Shown: positions 57,742 through 64,000 of the stretch, in pieces
Numbering within the stretch: the stretch's first letter is position 1
Layout of the letters: each line of letters begins with the position of its first letter
DNA from: Pseudonocardia petroleophila
Lineage (GTDB): Bacteria; Actinomycetota; Actinomycetes; Mycobacteriales; Pseudonocardiaceae
Reading direction: 5' to 3'
Assembly: GCF_014235185.1 (NCBI RefSeq)
Contig: NZ_CP060131.1
Span: 1,557,501-1,621,500 of the forward strand
DNA: 64,000 nt
Position numbers and translations under genes: made by a program
The notes under the pieces: generated by a model
Seen by the model: the letters and a program-made list of their open reading frames with translations, nothing else
What the model was told of the DNA's origin: nothing
Database searches by the model: none

Positions 57742-58743
57742 CTACGCGCGCGGGACGCGCGGGAGCAGCACGATCTCGTCGGGGTCCCGGTCCGGGCGCA
57801 GGCCGCGCCACACGGCGTGCCGGAGCCGGTGGTCGTGGGTGAGGGTGCGGTACTCGACCTCCCCGACCAGCACGGGGTCCACCCAGTGCGCGGGCCGGGC
57901 GTACTCGCGCGGCACCTCGTCGGCGTCGAACGGGCTGGTGTCGCGGTGCAGCGGGGCGAGCCGCGCGTGCAGGTCGCGCAGCACCGCGTCGGTGAACCCG
58001 GTGCCGACGTGGCCGAGGAACCGCAGCCGGCCCGCGCCGTCGTGGGCGGCCAGCAGCAGCGCCCCGACGCCGCCCGCGCGCCGCCCCTCCCCCGCCGTCC
58101 AGCCCGCGACCAGCACCTCCTGTGCGGACAGCAGCGCGGTCTTCACCCACGCCGACGACCGCCTGCCCGGCTCGTAGCGGGACGCGCGGCGCTTCGCGAC
58201 GATCCCCTCCAGCCCGTGCGCCCGCGCCACCTCCAGCAGCTGCACGGCCGGCACGTCGGGGACCGAGGGCGGGACCTGCACGCCCGGCACCTCCCCCAGG
58301 CCGAGCTCGTCGAGGCGGCCGCGGCGCACGTCGTAGGGCTCGCGGAGCAGGCTCTCCCCGTCGATCTCGAGCAGGTCGAACACGTACAGGGCCACCGGCA
58401 CCCGCTCCACCACCTCGGGGGCCGGGTGGCGCAGGTGCATGCGGTGCTGCAGCAGCCCGAAGTCCGGCCGGCCGGCCCCGTCGAGCGCGACCAGCTCCCC
58501 GTCGAGCACGACCGACCGGCCCGCGGCCCAGCCGCCGACGGACCCGGCGCGGACGAGCTCCGGGTACCCGGCGGTCACGTCGTTGCCGTTGCGGCTGGTC
58601 AGGGTCACGCCGTCGGGGGTGCCGGCGACGATCGCCCGCACCCCGTCCCACTTGAACTCCACCGCCCACCCCGCCGTGACCACCGGCGCGGCGCCCGCGG
58701 TGGCCAGCATCGGCCGCAGCGGCGCGGACGGCGGGGGGACCAT
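57742..58743 (-). CDS. ATP-dependent DNA ligase (LigC-type)
   Basis: 333 residues. The adenylation motif has the nucleophilic Lys in EFKWDGVRA; further motifs are TSRNGND, DGELVALD, FDLLEIDG, LEGIVAKR and AWVKT. An OB-fold domain follows from about 200. There are no polymerase or nuclease domains, so it is the short LigC/D-ligase type used in end joining or base-excision repair. The ATG giving MVPPPSAPLRPMLA is used. Convergent with the fusion gene, 8 bases apart. Confidence 0.92.
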   Translation of the reverse strand: MVPPPSAPLRPMLATAGAAPVVTAGWAVEFKWDGVRAIVAGTPDGVTLTSRNGNDVTAGYPELVRAGSVGGWAAGRSVVLDGELVALDGAGRPDFGLLQHRMHLRHPAPEVVERVPVALYVFDLLEIDGESLLREPYDVRRGRLDELGLGEVPGVQVPPSVPDVPAVQLLEVARAHGLEGIVAKRRASRYEPGRRSSAWVKTALLSAQEVLVAGWTAGEGRRAGGVGALLLAAHDGAGRLRFLGHVGTGFTDAVLRDLHARLAPLHRDTSPFDADEVPREYARPAHWVDPVLVGEVEYRTLTHDHRLRHAVWRGLRPDRDPDEIVLLPRVPRA

Positions 58744-58894
58744 GTGCCCACCCTGCTCGCCCGGCGCACCCGGCACCAGCCGCCGACCCGATCGGGGCCG
58801 CCGGGTCGCCGACCCCGCCCCCGTCACCTACGGTGGGCCGCGGTTGAGACCCCAGCCACGCCGTGCCCCATCCCGAGAGGAACGAGGGCGGACC

Positions 58895-59332
58895 GTGACC
58901 GGGTTCTCTCCGGCATCCCCGCAGCGCCCATCATCGCAGCGCCCGTCATCACAGCGCCGCTGCCTGTTCGACGTCGCGGCGAGCGGCGTCGACGGCCGAT
59001 TCGACGTCGTGCCGGCCGGCGAGCTCGACGCCGCCTGCGCGGATCGGTTCCGCGGTGTCCTGCACGAGTGCGCCGCGGCCGGCGCCGCGCTCGTCGTGGT
59101 CGACCTGGCCGGGCTGCGGCTGCTGTCCGCCGCGGGGGTGGCGGTGCTCGTCGACGCCCGCGAGGTGCTCGACGCGTGCGGGGCCCGGCTGGTCCTCACG
59201 CGCGCCACCCGGGCCGCGACCCGGGTCCTCCGGCTCACCGGGCTGGACGTCCTGCTCGGCGATCCCGGTGACGCCGACCCGGTGCCCCGACCGCGTCCCG
59301 GTCGGGTCGCCGCCGGGCCGGAACGGGCTTAG
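58895..59332 (+). CDS. STAS-domain anti-sigma-factor antagonist-like protein
   Basis: 145 residues from a GTG. After a repetitive N-terminus (QRPSSQRPSSQRR) the STAS fold includes VVPAGELDAACADRFRGVL and VVDLAGLRLLSAAGVAVLVDA, where the Ser in LLSAAG is at the phosphorylation position of SpoIIAA-type antagonists. Probable partner: the HATPase-type protein encoded at 60028. The two flank a membrane protein gene, suggesting a sigma-factor partner-switching module, though no sigma gene is in the window. Confidence 0.85.
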   Translation: MTGFSPASPQRPSSQRPSSQRRCLFDVAASGVDGRFDVVPAGELDAACADRFRGVLHECAAAGAALVVVDLAGLRLLSAAGVAVLVDAREVLDACGARLVLTRATRAATRVLRLTGLDVLLGDPGDADPVPRPRPGRVAAGPERA

Positions 59333-59453
59333 CGTGGGGTCGGCGGCCGCATCCACCGGCGCCCTCCCCGACCGGCGATCCGCCGGTCCCCACCGGCGTT
59401 CCGCCGGGCACCGCACGCATCTCCGTGCGGACTACTGAGAGCAGATCCTCCTG

Positions 59454-60023
59454 ATGAGCAACGACAACACCCTCGTCCGCAGCCTGCACGACCTCGGCCT
59501 GAGCGCCTGGTTCGGCGGCTCGCTGATGGGGGCGGTCGGCGTCAACGGCGCGGCCGACGACGTGCACGACCCCACCGAGCGGCTGCGCGTCGCCAGTTCC
59601 GGATGGGCCCGCTGGGCGCCGGTGAACGCGGCGGCGATCGGGGTCCACCTCATCGGCGCGGTGGGCATGCTCTCGGCCAACCGCGAGCGCGTCCGCCGCG
59701 AGCCCGGCGTCGGGACGTCCAGCGCGGTCAAGACCGCCCTCACCGTCGCCTCGCTCGGGGCCACCGCCTACTCCGGGTGGCTCGGCTCCCGCACGGCGAA
59801 GGGCGTCGGCGCGCCGGCCGCGGGCGGCGTCACGCCCTCATCGGGCACCCCCGACGACGTGGCCGACGCCCAGCGACAGCTGCGGGTCGTGCAGTGGGTG
59901 CTCCCGCTGCTCACCGGCGCGCTCGTCGTCGTCAGCGCGCTGCAGGGCGAGCAGCAGCGTCCCCGGGTCCGGGCCGGCGCGCTCGCCCGCTCGATCCAGG
60001 ACCGGGTCGCCGCCGCCGTCTGA
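59454..60023 (+). CDS. Multi-helix membrane protein, unknown
   Basis: 189 residues. LVRSLHDLGLSAWFGGSLMGAVGVNGAA begins the protein, then hydrophobic segments at about 55-72, 92-108 and 143-162, with a Gly/Ser/Asp linker in between. The shape recalls small DUF4149-like or heme-associated membrane proteins but I cannot name the family. It lies between the STAS and anti-sigma-type genes and is convergent with the latter, with only 4 bases between them. Confidence 0.65.
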   Translation: MSNDNTLVRSLHDLGLSAWFGGSLMGAVGVNGAADDVHDPTERLRVASSGWARWAPVNAAAIGVHLIGAVGMLSANRERVRREPGVGTSSAVKTALTVASLGATAYSGWLGSRTAKGVGAPAAGGVTPSSGTPDDVADAQRQLRVVQWVLPLLTGALVVVSALQGEQQRPRVRAGALARSIQDRVAAAV

Positions 60024-60027
60024 CGGA

Positions 60028-60444
60028 TCAGGTGCGCACCCGCATCCGGACGGTCGAGCCGACCGGTCCGGGCTCGATCTCGAGACGGTCGGTGAGGTGG
60101 CGCATCAGCCAGAGGCCGCGTCCGCGCGGCTGACGCGGGTCGGGCGGTGTCCGGCCCGCGTCCTCGTGCAGCGGGGGCCCCGCCGGGCTGCGCACCTCGA
60201 CGACGAACGACGCGCCGTCGGTCCAGCAGCGGACCGTGCCGCTCCCGCCGCCGTGCTCGATCGCGTTCGTCGCCGCCTCGTTGACGGCGAGCACGAGGTC
60301 CTCGACCCGGTCCGCCGCGAGCCCCGCCGCCGCCGCGCCCTCCCGCGTGACGTGCCGCACCGCCGCCAGCCCGTCGGGACCGAACGACAGGACCGGCCCG
60401 CCCGGCACGGCGGTGGCCGGGTCGTCGCTCAGGGCTTCGCTCAT
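60028..60444 (-). CDS. Anti-sigma factor-type HATPase (RsbW-like)
   Basis: 138 residues. A single GHKL ATP-binding domain: DLVLAVNEAATNAIEHG (N-box), GRGLWLMRHLTDRLEIE (G-box) and a C-terminal strand GSTVRMRV. Stand-alone RsbW/SpoIIAB-like proteins bind a sigma factor or an STAS antagonist and phosphorylate the latter's Ser. The STAS protein two genes away is a likely partner. Divergent from fur. Confidence 0.87.
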   Translation of the reverse strand: MSEALSDDPATAVPGGPVLSFGPDGLAAVRHVTREGAAAAGLAADRVEDLVLAVNEAATNAIEHGGGSGTVRCWTDGASFVVEVRSPAGPPLHEDAGRTPPDPRQPRGRGLWLMRHLTDRLEIEPGPVGSTVRMRVRT

Positions 60445-60607
60445 GACGCACGGACCTCGTCTGCCCTCGTCGGGCGATCGTCGCGGCCCGGCGGCCCGGC
60501 GCAGGGCGGAACGGACCGTCGCCGGGGTCCGGGGCGATGGGAGGAGGGTACGGGCCCGCCCCCTCGCACGCCCGCCGAGACCGTGCCCCGGCTGTCGCAG
60601 ACTGAGA

Positions 60608-60633
60608 CTGTTCTTGATTGATTCCAGAAACAG
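60608..60633. promoter_or_regulatory. AT-rich imperfect inverted repeat upstream of fur-katG
   Basis: CTGTT and AACAG bracket an AT-rich centre containing TTGATTGATT, 17 bases before the fur start codon. FurA-type repressors bind AT-rich inverted repeats just upstream of their own gene, so this is a likely operator. Confidence 0.5.
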
Positions 60634-60649
60634 GGCCAGACTCGGACCC

Positions 60650-63326
<2,677 letters not shown>

Positions 63327-63344
63327 TCGCGCAGGTCTGATCCG

Positions 63345-63383
63345 CCGACAGCCCCGACCGGTTCCGCCGGTCGGGGCTGTCGG
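63345..63383. terminator. Terminator between katG and the GAF-ANTAR gene
   Basis: CCGACAGCCCCGACCGG and its exact complement form a 17-bp stem with a TTCCG loop, 18 bases after the katG stop. The neighbouring gene is convergent, so it serves both directions. Confidence 0.92.
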
Positions 63384-63402
63384 CGTTCCGTTCCCGGCGC
63401 TC

Positions 63403-64000
63403 TCAGCGGGTCCGGGGCGCCGGGCGGGCCGCCGGGAGCCCGGCCGGGTCGAGCTCCCGGTCCACGATCCGGCGCGACACCTCCGCCAGGCGCGTGTTGC
63501 TGCCCCGGGCGTACCCGCGCAGCAGCGTGAAGGCCTCGTCCATCGCCAGCCCCGTGCGCTGGGCGACGACCCCCTTGGCCTGCTCGATGACCACCCGGCT
63601 GTCCAGCGCCGACTGCAGCTGCTCGTTGAGGACCGCGCCGCGCCGGATCGCCCGCTCGGACAGGATCCCGATCGTCGCGACGTCGGCGAGGGCCTGCCCC
63701 AGGACCAGGTCCGGCTCCGGGAGCGGGCCGGGGATCCGGTGGAACAGGGCCAGCACGCCGACGGCCTCCCCGCGCAGGCGCAGCGGGAGCGCGTGCACCG
63801 ACCGGAACGCCCCGGACCGCTCGACGGCCGCGGTGTACGCGGGCCAGACCACCGTCCGGTCGGCCAGGTCGGGGACGCGGACCTGCCGGGCGGAGCGGTA
63901 GCACTCCAGGCACGGTCCCTCGTCGGCCTGCAGGGCCAGCAGCTCCATCGTGGTGGCGTCCTCGCTGGAGGCGGCCACCACGCGCAGCTCGTGGCGCGCG
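63403..64000 (-). CDS. GAF-ANTAR RNA-binding antiterminator-type regulator, partial
   Basis: The reading frame runs off the window end; about 199 residues are visible. The GAF domain begins before the edge (RHELRVVAASSEDATTMELLALQADEGPCLECY) and continues through VWPAYTAAVERSGAFRSVHALPLRLRGEAVGVLALF. The C-terminal ANTAR domain (about 60 residues, LNEQLQSALDSRVVIEQAKGVVAQRTGLAMDEAFTLLRGYARGSNTRL) binds paired RNA hairpins to prevent termination. It is convergent with katG. The N-terminus and any further domain cannot be seen. Confidence 0.93.
   Translation of the reverse strand, partial: ARHELRVVAASSEDATTMELLALQADEGPCLECYRSARQVRVPDLADRTVVWPAYTAAVERSGAFRSVHALPLRLRGEAVGVLALFHRIPGPLPEPDLVLGQALADVATIGILSERAIRRGAVLNEQLQSALDSRVVIEQAKGVVAQRTGLAMDEAFTLLRGYARGSNTRLAEVSRRIVDRELDPAGLPAARPAPRTR

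Overview
The window is very GC-rich, densely coded actinobacterial DNA. Most codons end in G or C, GTG starts are common, and many neighbouring genes overlap by 4 bases (ATGA or GTGA). The block from a tRNA-Leu through fhaA-fhaB-pstP-rodA-pbpA-pknA-pknB-(trpG/pabA-like)-crgA, followed by rhomboid and cyclophilin genes, is the origin-proximal cell-wall and signalling locus of Actinobacteria. Protein style and gene content fit the Pseudonocardiales, most likely Pseudonocardia; this is inference, because no 16S gene is present.

Layout. (1) 1-9005, minus strand: cupin lipoprotein, membrane protein, Fpg/Nei glycosylase, LytS-type histidine kinase, S49 protease, LytTR regulator, DUF485-like membrane protein and two tandem sodium:solute symporters, probably one co-directional unit. 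(2) 9024-16000: P450 and alkyltransferase pair, TetR regulator, msrA, gamma-glutamyltransferase-like protein and a RecB-like nuclease. (3) 16070-19361: a DUF6474 protein and a copper set (membrane protein, YcnI, CopC, CopD). (4) 19358-23767: a disulfide oxidoreductase and an NAD(P)-binding protein, a 5'-truncated histidine kinase with its LuxR-type regulator, and a hotdog thioesterase. (5) 23915-35341: a catabolic island. It holds a zinc alcohol dehydrogenase, an amidohydrolase and a DUF59 protein, a trio known from propane-type diiron monooxygenase clusters. After an NTF2-like protein and a HAD dehalogenase come two tandem operons, each with a Tat-exported molybdenum hydroxylase large subunit, a [2Fe-2S] subunit and a small secreted protein.

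The molybdenum-hydroxylase pair is the most unusual part. The two [2Fe-2S] genes are nearly base-for-base identical (491 bp without a difference by eye), while the large subunits have diverged. Both operons are preceded by a matching short leader reading frame that contains a conserved hairpin. In the first operon a perfect 13-bp hairpin buries the ribosome-binding site of the large subunit. The two small secreted proteins share a C-terminal motif and match no family I recognise. Together these suggest an extracytoplasmic oxidation system with post-transcriptional control.

(6) 35343-40764: methyltransferase, MetE-like protein, LLM oxidoreductase, IclR and TetR regulators and small proteins, ending with a uridine-kinase-like protein that has lost its P-loop. 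(7) 40896-55516: the tRNA-Leu and PknA/PknB locus, rhomboid, cyclophilin, alpha/beta hydrolase and a repeat-rich secreted protein. (8) 55624-64000: small membrane proteins, an esterase-like/DUF5519 fusion with a lost serine, an ATP-dependent DNA ligase, STAS and anti-sigma-type ATPase genes, a Fur-katG pair and a GAF-ANTAR regulator that runs off the end.
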